NCBI RefSeq assembly: GCF_947499295.1
Contig: NZ_CANMNP010000007.1
Span: forward strand, 1 to 64,000
Length of the DNA: 64,000 nt
Reading direction: 5' to 3'
Source of the DNA: an uncultured Roseibium sp.
GTDB lineage: Bacteria; Pseudomonadota; Alphaproteobacteria; Rhizobiales; Stappiaceae
The notes under the pieces were generated by a model. That model saw only the letters and a list, made by a program, of their open reading frames with translations, had not been told where the DNA came from and searched no databases. Made by a program: the position numbers and the translations under genes. Numbering within the stretch: position 1 is the first letter of the stretch; each line of letters begins with the position of its first letter. This document shows positions 38,840-50,420 of this stretch, piece by piece.

Positions 38840-38876
38840 ATATAGACAATTGCACTCATGCGACTAGCTGCAGCAA

Positions 38877-39824
38877 ATGCATCTCAATAGTGACGAAAAT
38901 GGAATGATTATCGAAGACCTCATCGACGCCCGGATTTTGGTCGAGTTGCATAACAGATTGAGTTTTGCGGCAGCCGCCAAGGCACTCGGAATGCCGCCAG
39001 CGACGGTTAGCCGCCGCGTCATGCGCATGGAAGACAGAGCTTGCTTGCGGCTTTTTGACAGAACCACGCGTTCGGTATGCCCCACGGAAGCCGGAACGTT
39101 GGCTGTCAATCATGCACAGCGAATGATCTCGGAGGTGGAGGCCGTTGAAACCTCATTGTCTTCAATGCGTGATGCACCTGTCGGTACGATCAGGATCACT
39201 ACTCCGACTATCTTTGGACAAGCGCTGCTGAGTCCGATTGTCAGCCTGTTCCTTGCTCAATACCCGGATTGCGACCTTCATATCGACCTGGCCGACGGTC
39301 ACATCAACCTTGCCGAAGAGGGCTATGACGCTGCAATACGGGTCGGACCGATCGTAGACGACACGCTCGTTGCAAGAACACTCGGAATAGTTCGCGCAGC
39401 CCTCTACCGCCGTGGTGGAGCACCGAAGGTTTCTCTGAATGACCTCAGCGACCTGCCCGTAGCACTCCTTCACAAGGGTATGAAAGCTGATCCCACACTA
39501 CAACTTCATTCCGCCAATGGCGAAAACCGGTCTTTCGTCGTCAAGCCGCGCCTAATATGCATGAATCCGTGGTTGCTGCTCGACGCTGCCCTGGCAAGCG
39601 ACGTCATCGCCGTCTTGCCTGAGTTGATTGCTGCCCCCGCTGTTAAAAGCAATCAGCTGACCAGAGTGGGCCCCGACTGGTTTGCCCGCCATGTGCCAGT
39701 TCATCTTGTCTATCAGCCTCAGCGGCTTATGCGCCCAGCTGTGAGGGCGTTTGTCGACCTTGCAGCCGACCAAATTCCGCAACTGATCGCCAGTGATGAA
39801 GGCAACGGGCCCCTAAGCCGGTAA
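38877..39824 (+). CDS. LysR-family transcriptional regulator
   Basis: The 315-residue regulator has an N-terminal winged HTH (about 15-72; FAAAAKALGMPPATVSRRV) and a periplasmic-binding-protein-like effector domain (about 95-305). The layout matches the AaeR/CrgA-type LysR subgroup. It probably controls the divergent isochorismatase-family gene through the dyad at 38813-38839. The start could instead be the ATG nine codons in (38904); neither has a strong ribosome site. It is convergent with dnaE. Confidence 0.87.
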   Translation: MHLNSDENGMIIEDLIDARILVELHNRLSFAAAAKALGMPPATVSRRVMRMEDRACLRLFDRTTRSVCPTEAGTLAVNHAQRMISEVEAVETSLSSMRDAPVGTIRITTPTIFGQALLSPIVSLFLAQYPDCDLHIDLADGHINLAEEGYDAAIRVGPIVDDTLVARTLGIVRAALYRRGGAPKVSLNDLSDLPVALLHKGMKADPTLQLHSANGENRSFVVKPRLICMNPWLLLDAALASDVIAVLPELIAAPAVKSNQLTRVGPDWFARHVPVHLVYQPQRLMRPAVRAFVDLAADQIPQLIASDEGNGPLSR

Positions 39825-39868
39825 TCAAAGATCTCGCAGGGTCGGCTGAATTGGTTCAGGCGTCGTTG

Positions 39869-43360
<3,492 letters not shown>

Positions 43361-43548
43361 TGATGCACTCGCACGCCCGTTCAGAATCAGCACACAAGTG
43401 AAACGCTTCGGGACAGCTCTGTCGAGCCATCAACCTGGTTGTTACCGCTGTTCTTTCAGTTTGCGAAAGGCACAAGCCTCAACTGGACGTCATTGTCCGA
43501 GACTTTGAAATTTTTGCGCGAACGGACAACCGCGCGCATTTGCTGATC

Positions 43549-43647
43549 TTAACCTGCAGAGAAAAGAACATCACCCCAAACAGCAAGTGTCGTGCAGAAG
43601 CAAACAAGCGAACCAAAAGCTGCAAAGTCACGAGCGATATAGAACAT
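43549..43647 (-). CDS. Predicted 32-aa SOS-regulated membrane microprotein
   Basis: This unannotated 33-codon ORF (with stop) has ATG preceded by GGAG at 6-nt spacing. The peptide starts MFYIARDFAAFGSL and continues with a hydrophobic stretch to about residue 30 (one transmembrane helix, about 8-30; two cysteines, C16 and C18; ends in SAG). The start lies about 38 bp after a LexA box placed inside a promoter spacer, so DNA damage should induce it. Caulobacter SidA is a 29-residue SOS-induced inner-membrane division inhibitor. The size and topology agree, but sequence homology has not been tested. Codon use is unremarkable. It may be a new SidA-like checkpoint peptide, or a leader for dnaE. 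Confidence 0.6.
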   Translation of the reverse strand: MFYIARDFAAFGSLVCFCTTLAVWGDVLFSAG

Positions 43648-43680
43648 TTCATTCTCCAAACCTGACCTAACGTTGAAGAG

Positions 43681-43709
43681 ATAATGTTCCATTTTTGTTC
43701 CTCTTGCAA
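43681..43709 (-). promoter_or_regulatory. Putative SOS promoter of the 32-aa ORF
   Basis: On the minus strand TTGCAA (43704-43709) and CATTAT (43681-43686) are 17 bp apart. The spacer contains the LexA box. Each hexamer matches consensus at four of six positions. The expected transcription start is about 43673. Confidence 0.6.
43686..43700 (-). promoter_or_regulatory. LexA box upstream of the 32-aa ORF and dnaE
   Basis: A perfect GAAC-AAAAATG-GAAC site on the minus strand (GTTC-N7-GTTC on plus) has the same type and same promoter placement as LexA box 2 of lexA in this window. Confidence 0.8.
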
Positions 43710-43862
43710 GCCCTTTTTGTTCCTCTTGTCAGCAGGCAAATCAAATTCGCTTAAAACCCGAGGTTTTTGCTTTGTTCCAAACACGGTGAAGCAACACCGA
43801 TAGCGTCAGTACCCGTCGCGTCCTAATAAATTGACTATGCTGTTTTTGAAGACCTGAACCGG

Positions 43863-44579
43863 CTAAAGGCCTTTGACCTGACCATCCGCCAGCGTGATAG
43901 CCCGATCCATACGTCCGGCAAGCTCAAGATTATGCGTGGCAAAGAGCGTCGCGACACCCGACGCACGGACCAGTGCGGAAAGCGCCTCGAATACGTAACT
44001 GGCCGTTTTTGGGTCAAGGTTTCCGGTCGGCTCATCAAGAAGAAGAATGCGCGGAGCATTCGCCACAGCCCGGGCGACAGCAACACGCTGTTGTTCCCCC
44101 CCTGAGAGTTCTGACGGTCGGTGACTGCCGCGATCACCCAACCTCATATATTTGAGCAGTTCGTCGGCTCTCTTGGCAGCCTCTTTGCGAGGCAAACCGC
44201 GTATCATTTGCGGCATCATCACATTTTCAAGGGCGGTGAATTCAGGCAGCAGATGATGAAACTGGTAGACGAATCCGATGTCGTTCCGTCGGATTGCCGT
44301 CCTCTCCACGTCGGAGAGTTCGGAGCAGTTGACGGGACCGAGAAAGACGTCGCCCTCATCTGGACGCTCCAGAAGTCCCGCGATGTGCAACAGTGTCGAT
44401 TTGCCTGTTCCCGACGCGGCGACAAGTGCCACCATTTCTCCGGGTTCAATCCTAAGATTAGCGCCCCGAAGGATGTGCAATTGCCGATCGCCTTCTTCGA
44501 AGCTGCGCGTGATCCCGGACAGTTCAAGCGCGGCCGGAGCAATGCCGGGCGTCTGACGTGGGTCGACCGCCATGTCCAT
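43863..44579 (-). CDS. lolD: Lipoprotein-releasing ABC transporter ATPase LolD
   Basis: The 238-residue ABC ATPase powers extraction of outer-membrane lipoproteins from the inner membrane to LolA. Walker A is [10 protein letters not shown] (an Ala replaces the usual Gly-Pro opening), with Q-loop [10 protein letters not shown], signature [14 protein letters not shown] and Walker [14 protein letters not shown]. The LolD-specific H/Q-loop context is present. The start is taken at 44579 behind AGGAG. An ATG at 44597 overlaps the lolC stop and is a credible alternative. It forms an operon with the permease. Confidence 0.93.
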   Translation of the reverse strand: MDMAVDPRQTPGIAPAALELSGITRSFEEGDRQLHILRGANLRIEPGEMVALVAASGTGKSTLLHIAGLLERPDEGDVFLGPVNCSELSDVERTAIRRNDIGFVYQFHHLLPEFTALENVMMPQMIRGLPRKEAAKRADELLKYMRLGDRGSHRPSELSGGEQQRVAVARAVANAPRILLLDEPTGNLDPKTASYVFEALSALVRASGVATLFATHNLELAGRMDRAITLADGQVKGL

Positions 44580-44589
44580 CTCCCCGCTC

Positions 44590-45894
44590 CTACTCATACC
44601 TGAGTGCTTCAACCGGATCGAGGCGAGCTGCACGCCATGCCGGATAAACTGTTGCCAGCAGGGACAGGAGCAACGCCATCAACAAAACTGTCGTCGTCTC
44701 TCCGCTATCGATCTCGGCAGGCAGCTTCGACAGGAAATAGAGCTCGGGCGAGAACAGTTCGGTGGTCGTCAGCCAGGATACGAATTGACGAATGCTTTCA
44801 ATGTTCAGACACACGACCAATCCCAGAACAAACCCCGCAAGCGTTCCCACACAGCCGATACTTGCCCCTGTTATCAGAAAGATGCGCATGATTGCGCCGC
44901 GTGAAGCGCCCATCGTACGCAAGATGGCAATATCCTTGCCCTTGTCTTTCACCAGCATGATCATGCCGGAAATAATGTTCAGCGCAGCGACCAGAACAAT
45001 CAGCGTCAAGATAATGAACATCACGTTGCGCTCCACTTCCAGTGCGGAGAAAAAAGTGATGTTGCGTTGACGCCAGTCCGTTACGAATGCCGGTCGATCT
45101 GCCGCCTCTTCGATCGCAGCCTTCATGGTCCCGACCCGATCCGGGTCAAGCACATAAACCTCAACACCTGTCGCTTTGTTGTCCATGTTGAAATAGGCCT
45201 GCGCTTCATTCAACGGCATGAACAGGAACGTAGCATCGTATTCGCTCATCCCGATTTCAAAAATTGCCGAAACCGGATAAGCCTTGACCCTTGGCGTCAC
45301 GCCCATCGGTGTGACGCTCCCGCGTGGTGAAATAATGGTGACATTGTCGCCGACCGTAATGCCGAGCTGCTGCGCCATCCGCGAACCGATGGCAACGCCC
45401 TCACCTTCGTCAAATCCATCCAAGGTACCGCCACGTACCGTGTTTGCGATAAGCGGAACGCGTCTCAGATCACTTTCGTAGATACCGCGCACCAGCGCTC
45501 CGAAGTTACCGGCAGGACCGGACACAAGTGCCTGGCCTTCGGTAAAGGGAATTGCGCTAACAACTTCAGGCACCCCCTCAAGCCGCGATGCAACTGCATC
45601 ATAATCAGTCAAAGGAAGATCGATTGGCTGGACAAGCATATGCCCATTGATACCCAGGATTTTGCCCAGGAGTTCGGTGCGAAATCCGTTCATTACAGCC
45701 ATGACGATAATCAACGTCGCCACGCCAAGCATGATGCCCGCAAAGGAAAAGCCGGCAATAACGGAAATAAATGTCTCGCGCCGGCGTGAACGCAAGTAGC
45801 GGCCGGCAATCATCCATTCGAAGGGGGAAAACGGGCGTGTGGAGGCGGCTTGTTTCTCGTCACGCTCAATGTCCGCAGTGTCTGCCGCTGTCAT
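44590..45894 (-). CDS. lolC: Lipoprotein-releasing ABC transporter permease (LolC/LolE family)
   Basis: The 434-residue permease has an N-terminal TM helix (about 45-68), a large periplasmic MacB-like domain (about 70-290) and three C-terminal TM helices (about 300-420) with the FtsX fold. The conserved cytoplasmic N-terminus [20 protein letters not shown] and the Lol hook region are visible. Only one permease gene is present next to lolD, so the complex probably contains two copies of this subunit instead of a LolC-LolE heterodimer. proS lies 100 bp upstream on the same strand. Confidence 0.93.
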   Translation of the reverse strand: MTAADTADIERDEKQAASTRPFSPFEWMIAGRYLRSRRRETFISVIAGFSFAGIMLGVATLIIVMAVMNGFRTELLGKILGINGHMLVQPIDLPLTDYDAVASRLEGVPEVVSAIPFTEGQALVSGPAGNFGALVRGIYESDLRRVPLIANTVRGGTLDGFDEGEGVAIGSRMAQQLGITVGDNVTIISPRGSVTPMGVTPRVKAYPVSAIFEIGMSEYDATFLFMPLNEAQAYFNMDNKATGVEVYVLDPDRVGTMKAAIEEAADRPAFVTDWRQRNITFFSALEVERNVMFIILTLIVLVAALNIISGMIMLVKDKGKDIAILRTMGASRGAIMRIFLITGASIGCVGTLAGFVLGLVVCLNIESIRQFVSWLTTTELFSPELYFLSKLPAEIDSGETTTVLLMALLLSLLATVYPAWRAARLDPVEALRYE

Positions 45895-45994
45895 TGTCCA
45901 TCCACTTCAGCAACGCCCCAGAGCTATCGAAAAAGCCCGTCTAGCCGCAGCGAACCGCGGCCGAATCCCCACCACGGAGGATCACCGGACTTAA

Positions 45995-47323
45995 TCAGTC
46001 CGTCAATGCCGCCGTCAGCTTGTTCAAGGCCGCTTCGGGGGAAAGCATCTCCTTTTCCCCAGTTGCGCGGTCCTTGACCTCCAAAAGACCGTCTTTCAGG
46101 CCACGAGGACCGGCAACGACCTGATACGGCAAGCCGATCAAATCCATGGTTGCGAATTTCGCACCAGCGCGTGTGTCCCTATCGTCGTAGAGAACTTCAA
46201 TGCCAGCCGCCTCAAGCTTGGCATAGAGATCTTCCGACGCCGTGTCCGTCACTGAATCGCCCGGCTTAAGGTTCACCAGCCCGACATGGAACGGCGCGAC
46301 AGACTTTGGCCAAATGATTCCGTTCTCGTCATGATTGGCTTCGATCAAGGCGCCAAGAAGGCGGGAAACGCCAACACCATAGGATCCCATATGCACGGGA
46401 ACTTCCGTCCCTTCCGCAGTGGCAACCTTCGCCCCCATCGCCTCGGAATACTTGGTGCCGAAATAGAAGATGTGACCGACTTCTATCCCGCGTGCTGATA
46501 CTTTCGCGTCGTCGGGCAATGCATCGAAAGCGGCAGCATCATGCATTTCGTCGGTTGCCGCGTAAGGTGTCGTCCAACCGGTTACCAAGGGGGTCAGGTC
46601 TGAATAGAAGTCCGTGTCTTCTGAGGGTATCGGCATTTCAAGCAGCGACTTGTCGCAGAAGACTTCGCTTTCGCCGGTGTCTGCCAGAATGATGAATTCG
46701 TGGCTCATATCGCCACCGATCGGCCCCGTGTCCGCTTTCATCGGGATCGCCTTCAGGCCCATGCGATCGAATGTGCGCAAATAAGCGACGAACATGCGGT
46801 TATAGGCGTGCCGGGCCCCTTCCTTGTCCAGATCAAAGGAATAAGCATCTTTCATCAGAAATTCACGGCCGCGCATCACGCCAAATCGCGGACGAACCTC
46901 GTCACGGAATTTCCACTGAATATGGTAGAGGTTCAGCGGCAGATCCTTGTAGGAACGCACGTATCCGCGGAAGATATCGGTAATCATTTCCTCATTGGTC
47001 GGCCCGAAAAGCATATCCCGCTCGTGACGGTCGGTAATGCGCAGCATTTCCTTGCCATAGGCGTCATAGCGCCCGCTTTCGCGCCACAGATCAGCGGACT
47101 GGATTGTCGGCATCAGCAGTTGAACCGCCCCGGCCCGCGCCTGTTCTTCTTCGACAATTCGCTCAATCTTGCGCAAAACCTTGTGGCCGAGTGGCAGCCA
47201 GGAATAGATCCCTGCGGATTGCTGTCGAATCATGCCCGCGCGCAACATCAGCCTGTGGGACACGATTTCTGCTTCCTTGGGCGTTTCCTTCAGGATGGGC
47301 AGGAAATAACGGGAAAGACGCAT
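45995..47323 (-). CDS. proS: Proline-tRNA ligase, short form without editing insert
   Basis: The 442-residue class II synthetase has motif 1 and 2 regions ([42 protein letters not shown]) and motif 3 ([16 protein letters not shown]), then an anticodon-binding domain (about 340-440). The roughly 180-residue INS editing domain of E. coli ProS is missing, as is usual in alphaproteobacteria, so Ala-tRNA(Pro) must be cleared in trans (e.g. ProXp-ala) if at all. Transcription likely continues into lolC and lolD. Confidence 0.95.
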   Translation of the reverse strand: MRLSRYFLPILKETPKEAEIVSHRLMLRAGMIRQQSAGIYSWLPLGHKVLRKIERIVEEEQARAGAVQLLMPTIQSADLWRESGRYDAYGKEMLRITDRHERDMLFGPTNEEMITDIFRGYVRSYKDLPLNLYHIQWKFRDEVRPRFGVMRGREFLMKDAYSFDLDKEGARHAYNRMFVAYLRTFDRMGLKAIPMKADTGPIGGDMSHEFIILADTGESEVFCDKSLLEMPIPSEDTDFYSDLTPLVTGWTTPYAATDEMHDAAAFDALPDDAKVSARGIEVGHIFYFGTKYSEAMGAKVATAEGTEVPVHMGSYGVGVSRLLGALIEANHDENGIIWPKSVAPFHVGLVNLKPGDSVTDTASEDLYAKLEAAGIEVLYDDRDTRAGAKFATMDLIGLPYQVVAGPRGLKDGLLEVKDRATGEKEMLSPEAALNKLTAALTD

Positions 47324-47569
47324 GAAAGTTCTCTCAATTTCTGGCAGTGCCTGTTTGGTGCGCAGTCAAAGCGCATGCGGAAGGCAAAAACAAGCCCTTT
47401 ACTTGGGCACCGACGGCTTTCGCATTTTTTCGCCCGAAAATCATCAAAATTGACCGAATACCAGCAGTTTTGCCGGCTTAGTTTTGCGCCTTGAAAATCC
47501 TGACCAAATGTTCAAATACAAGGTTCAAAAATAGACAAGCAAAAATATTCATCTCCGCACGACAAATAG

Positions 47570-47598
47570 GTGACAAACTGCAAACAATGGGCTACGTT
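47570..47598 (+). promoter_or_regulatory. Possible promoter of the candidate small RNA
   Basis: GTGACA (47570-47575) and TACGTT (47593-47598) are 17 bp apart on the plus strand. The -10 element is weak (three of six), so this is a tentative call that places the RNA start near 47605. Confidence 0.35.
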
Positions 47599-47604
47599 CC
47601 GTTC

Positions 47605-47799
47605 CCATAACAAAAAGATGCCTCGGCAGAAATGCTAAGAAGCTCAAGGACATCGCGGTCTGAGTCTTGGGAGGAAGGACCCTCAGGCGCGCCATTCGGT
47701 ACGCAGCCACCCAACCAGGTTGTTATCCCAACCGGTAAGGGAAAAGGGTCAGTTTAGACGCGGAACTTTTTTAAGGCAGAGCCTGGCTCTGCCTTTTTT
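47605..47799 (+). ncRNA. Candidate structured small RNA
   Basis: The region ends in a strong intrinsic terminator and shows several hairpins. GTCTGAGTCTT and its partner AAGGACCCTCAGGC enclose a GGGAGG loop. GCG..CGC surrounds CCATTCGGTA. A stem ACC-GGTTG / CAACC-GGT has a bulged A. The exposed purine-rich loop and CCCAACC segments could pair with mRNA. A 41-codon ORF without a Shine-Dalgarno runs at 47632-47757, so a small protein cannot be ruled out. It does not resemble 6S, SRP RNA, RNase P RNA or tmRNA as far as I can tell, and its family is unknown to me. The 5' end is estimated from a weak promoter match. Confidence 0.5.
47773..47799 (+). terminator. Rho-independent terminator of the candidate small RNA
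   Basis: A 10-bp perfect stem (AAGGCAGAGC / GCTCTGCCTT) with a CTG loop runs into TTTTTT. No annotated plus-strand gene lies upstream: proS is on the other strand. The terminator therefore implies an otherwise unannotated transcript. Confidence 0.85.
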
Positions 47800-47880
47800 C
47801 TTTTATTCAGGCCATTTCCAAATTTTCAGCGGCCAAGGTTTTGTCATCAAATTGCCTAGCTCCAATTTAGGTAGAACTAG

Positions 47881-47938
47881 TACCAACCTCAACATATAAG
47901 AACCTATTCGAATGGGTTCCTATTTGTTGAGGTTGGTA
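47881..47938. repeat. 58-bp near-perfect palindrome
   Basis: Outer arms of 14 bp are perfectly complementary (TACCAACCTCAACA / TGTTGAGGTTGGTA). The inner arms are nearly so (8 of 10), and the centre ATTCGAAT is self-complementary. It lies 12 bp after the DUF1467 stop and lacks a T-tract on either strand. It may be an mRNA 3' stem, a protein-binding site or a copy of a small repeat element. Confidence 0.85.
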
Positions 47939-47949
47939 TAAGGCGCTGA

Positions 47950-48240
47950 TCAACTACCCGGCTGGCTGTAGCTGGCTCCCGGTGGCTTGAAAAACGGAAT
48001 ATCGTCCAATCCGAAACCTTGGGCCCGCAATGAGACGTAAGCCGAAAATACAAGCGTGGTGATAACTGTCGTTAGAACGATCACCTTGAGGAACTTCGGT
48101 CTGTCCGGGGCACTTGGCACAGAACCTGGGACCACATCCCCTGCTTCTTCTTGCGTGCGGTGCAATCCAAAAGGCAGGATTGCAAACAGAATGATCCACC
48201 ACAGCATGAAAAATACTGCCATGCCAAACGCCACGGACAT
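47950..48240 (-). CDS. DUF1467 family small membrane protein
   Basis: The 96-residue protein has two transmembrane helices (about 3-26 and 50-70) around a short polar loop, with the N-terminal WWIILFAILPFG typical of DUF1467. The family is confined largely to alphaproteobacteria and is regularly found next to mce and complex I genes. Its function is unknown. It starts 4 bp after the mce stop and probably shares the mce-rnj transcript. Confidence 0.85.
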   Translation of the reverse strand: MSVAFGMAVFFMLWWIILFAILPFGLHRTQEEAGDVVPGSVPSAPDRPKFLKVIVLTTVITTLVFSAYVSLRAQGFGLDDIPFFKPPGASYSQPGS

Positions 48241-48244
48241 CGCC

Positions 48245-48649
48245 TTACGCCTCTTCCAGTTCCGTTAAAGTTCCAAGGAAGTCCTTTGGGTGCAGAAACA
48301 ACACAGGCTTCCCGTGGGCCCCAATCTTCGGTTCCCCATCACCCAGTACACGGGCCCCGTCCGCCAACAGCTTGTCACGCGCTGCAATGATGTCGTCCAC
48401 CTCGTAGCAAACATGATGAATGCCGCCGGACGCATTCTTTTCGAGAAATTTCGCAATCGGAGAATTGTCCCCGAGCGGTTCGAGCAGTTCGATCTTCGTG
48501 TTCGGCAGGTTGATGAACACCGTGCTGACACCATGATCAGGCTGTTCTTCTTTCGCAGAGACCTCAGCACCAAGCGTGTCCCGATAAACCGCAGTCGCAG
48601 CATCAATGTCCGAAACCGCGATGGCGACATGGTTGAGCCGACCAATCAT
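48245..48649 (-). CDS. mce: Methylmalonyl-CoA epimerase
   Basis: The 134-residue VOC-fold enzyme interconverts (S)- and (R)-methylmalonyl-CoA in propionate and odd-chain or branched amino acid breakdown. Metal ligands are visible as the histidine of RLNHVAIAV, the glutamate of IELLEP, the first histidine pair of GGIHHVCYEV and the C-terminal glutamate region (GTLTELEEA). Gene order rnj-mce-DUF1467 supports the call. Confidence 0.92.
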   Translation of the reverse strand: MIGRLNHVAIAVSDIDAATAVYRDTLGAEVSAKEEQPDHGVSTVFINLPNTKIELLEPLGDNSPIAKFLEKNASGGIHHVCYEVDDIIAARDKLLADGARVLGDGEPKIGAHGKPVLFLHPKDFLGTLTELEEA

Positions 48650-48695
48650 TCGAATTCCTTCCCAAATAGAAACGGCCCTGTATGGCCGCCAATGA

Positions 48696-50375
48696 CTATA
48701 GTTGGGTCACCACCACCTTGCAGAGCGTCTTTTTGCCCCAGACATCCAGGATCTGAGAGCGTGCGGCTTTTCGAGCTGCCTCGCCTACCAGATCCTTGTC
48801 TTTGCGCCTTCCCTTCGGGATGCTCGTCACGGCACCAATGATCGCCTTGGCGACGATGTCCTCCATCGGCTCTCCGTCGTCATCCGTGTCCGGCAACCCC
48901 AGAAGGGTGATATGCGGATCGTCCAAGAGGTCACCCGATCGGTTCACAACAAGGGCAATAACGGCAGCGCCAGCGTAAGACAGTTTGCGCCTCTCGCGCA
49001 CACCGGTAACTTCCGGATCATCCAGAATGGTACCGTCCTTCACCAGGATACCGGATGGTGCTTCGTCGATTACCGCTGCTTTTCCTGCAACAAGGCGGAC
49101 GATGTCCCCGTTCTTGCCGCGCACGACTTCCGGAACGCCCTGTTCCTTTGCAAACGCGGCATGTGCTGCAAGATGCAACGGTTCACCATGCACGGGAAGC
49201 ACGACTTTCGGCTTGATCATCTTGTAGAGTTGCTCAAGCTCACCACGTCGCGGATGTCCCGAGACATGCACAAGCGCGTCTCTGTCGGTGACGATCTCGA
49301 CATCCTTGTCTGCGAGATTGTTCATTACCTCGCCGACCGCCTTCTCGTTGCCTGGTATCGTTCGTGAAGAAAAGATCACCGTGTCTCCCTTGGACAAGGC
49401 AATATTGCGATGATCACCTGAGGCAATCCGGGCAAGCGCAGCTCGGCTCTCCCCTTGTGAGCCGGTGCACAGAAGCACGACTTTTTCACGCGGCAAATAG
49501 CCATATGCTTCCTCATCATGAAAGGGTTTCAGGCCTTCCAGATATCCCAGTTCACCGGCAACATCGATCACCCGGTGCATGGAACGGCCGACAACGACGA
49601 CATCGCGATCGTTTGCAGCTGCTGCTTCGGAAACTGCGCGAATACGGGCAACATTCGAAGCGAATGTAGTGACCGCAATCCGCTTGCCAGCCTTCGCCAT
49701 CACCGTTTTCAATTCTTCAGCGACATCGGCTTCGCTTGGGCTGACCCCGTCCCGGACCGCATTTGTGCTGTCACAGACAAGAGCCATGACCCCCTCATGT
49801 CCAAGCTCTGCCAACCGATCCATGTCGATCGGAAGTCCAACGCCTGGCGTCGGGTCTATTTTCCAATCGCCTGTATGTAGAACGAGGCCGGCAGGTGTTC
49901 GGATTGCCAGGGCACACGGCTCAGGGATTGAGTGCGCCATCGCGACAAATTCAACGTCGAACGGTCCGATCTTGTGCCGCTCACCTTGTTTCACGACGGT
50001 CACCGGAACTTCCTCTTCAAGCGTTTCGCTTTCCGACTTGGCAGCAAGCAGCCCCGCAGTGAAGGCTGTCGCATAGACCGGCACCTTCAGGTAGGGCCAA
50101 AGGTGCAGGATAGCTCCATAATGATCTTCGTGCGCATGGGTGATCACCATGCCGGCAATGTTGTCGACCTCGTCCTCCAGGAATTTGATATCCGGTACGA
50201 CAACGTCAATTCCAGGCAAATCAGGCCCGGCAAAACTGACGCCGCAATCGACAATCAGCCACGTCCGGTCACCATCGGGACCAAAGCCGTAAAGGCCGAG
50301 ATTCATTCCAATTTCGCCGACACCACCAAGTGGCAGAAAAACGATTTCATTTTCTTTCAAATTGGCCGAAGCCAT
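48696..50375 (-). CDS. rnj: Ribonuclease J
   Basis: The 559-residue metallo-beta-lactamase/beta-CASP RNase should have endo- and 5'-3' exoribonuclease activity in rRNA maturation and mRNA decay. The zinc motif HAHEDH lies near residue 80 (MVITHAHEDHYGA). The beta-CASP domain carries CTGSQGESRAALARIASGDH and SSRTIPGNE, and the C-terminal region HVSGHPRRGELEQLYKMIKP plus PVHGEPLHL is typical of RNase J. It lies between birA and mce. Confidence 0.95.
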   Translation of the reverse strand: MASANLKENEIVFLPLGGVGEIGMNLGLYGFGPDGDRTWLIVDCGVSFAGPDLPGIDVVVPDIKFLEDEVDNIAGMVITHAHEDHYGAILHLWPYLKVPVYATAFTAGLLAAKSESETLEEEVPVTVVKQGERHKIGPFDVEFVAMAHSIPEPCALAIRTPAGLVLHTGDWKIDPTPGVGLPIDMDRLAELGHEGVMALVCDSTNAVRDGVSPSEADVAEELKTVMAKAGKRIAVTTFASNVARIRAVSEAAAANDRDVVVVGRSMHRVIDVAGELGYLEGLKPFHDEEAYGYLPREKVVLLCTGSQGESRAALARIASGDHRNIALSKGDTVIFSSRTIPGNEKAVGEVMNNLADKDVEIVTDRDALVHVSGHPRRGELEQLYKMIKPKVVLPVHGEPLHLAAHAAFAKEQGVPEVVRGKNGDIVRLVAGKAAVIDEAPSGILVKDGTILDDPEVTGVRERRKLSYAGAAVIALVVNRSGDLLDDPHITLLGLPDTDDDGEPMEDIVAKAIIGAVTSIPKGRRKDKDLVGEAARKAARSQILDVWGKKTLCKVVVTQL

Positions 50376-50420
50376 TGAGTGCTCCTTCAGAACTTGCTGC
50401 CGGCTGACGTCATTCGGCTC

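Larger units (their letters stand above)
43361..43862. other. Intergenic region between lolD and dnaE with SOS-type promoter and small ORF
   Basis: This 502-bp gap holds, on the minus strand, a promoter with an internal LexA box (43681-43709) and a 32-codon ORF (43549-43647). It also has a 15-bp direct repeat (TTTTTGTTCCTCTTG at 43692 and 43714). The 188 bp between the small ORF and dnaE show nothing else that I can support. Confidence 0.6.
47324..47949. other. Intergenic region between proS and the DUF1467 gene
   Basis: The 626-bp gap contains a candidate plus-strand small RNA (about 47605-47799) with its own promoter-like sequence and terminator, and a 58-bp near-palindrome (47881-47938). 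The first 260 bp next to proS are AT-rich and hold the proS upstream region. Confidence 0.6.

Noticed and set aside
43479..43784. 101-codon minus-strand ORF in the lolD-dnaE gap
   Set aside because: It runs through the SOS promoter and overlaps the better-supported 32-codon ORF in another frame. Its protein is arginine/serine-rich without sense, and it has no start signal.
47605..47799. 6S RNA, SRP RNA or RNase P RNA as identity of the small RNA
   Set aside because: No long closing stem with central bubble, no GGAAGGAAGCAGCC-type core, and no RNase P core sequence; left as an unassigned candidate.
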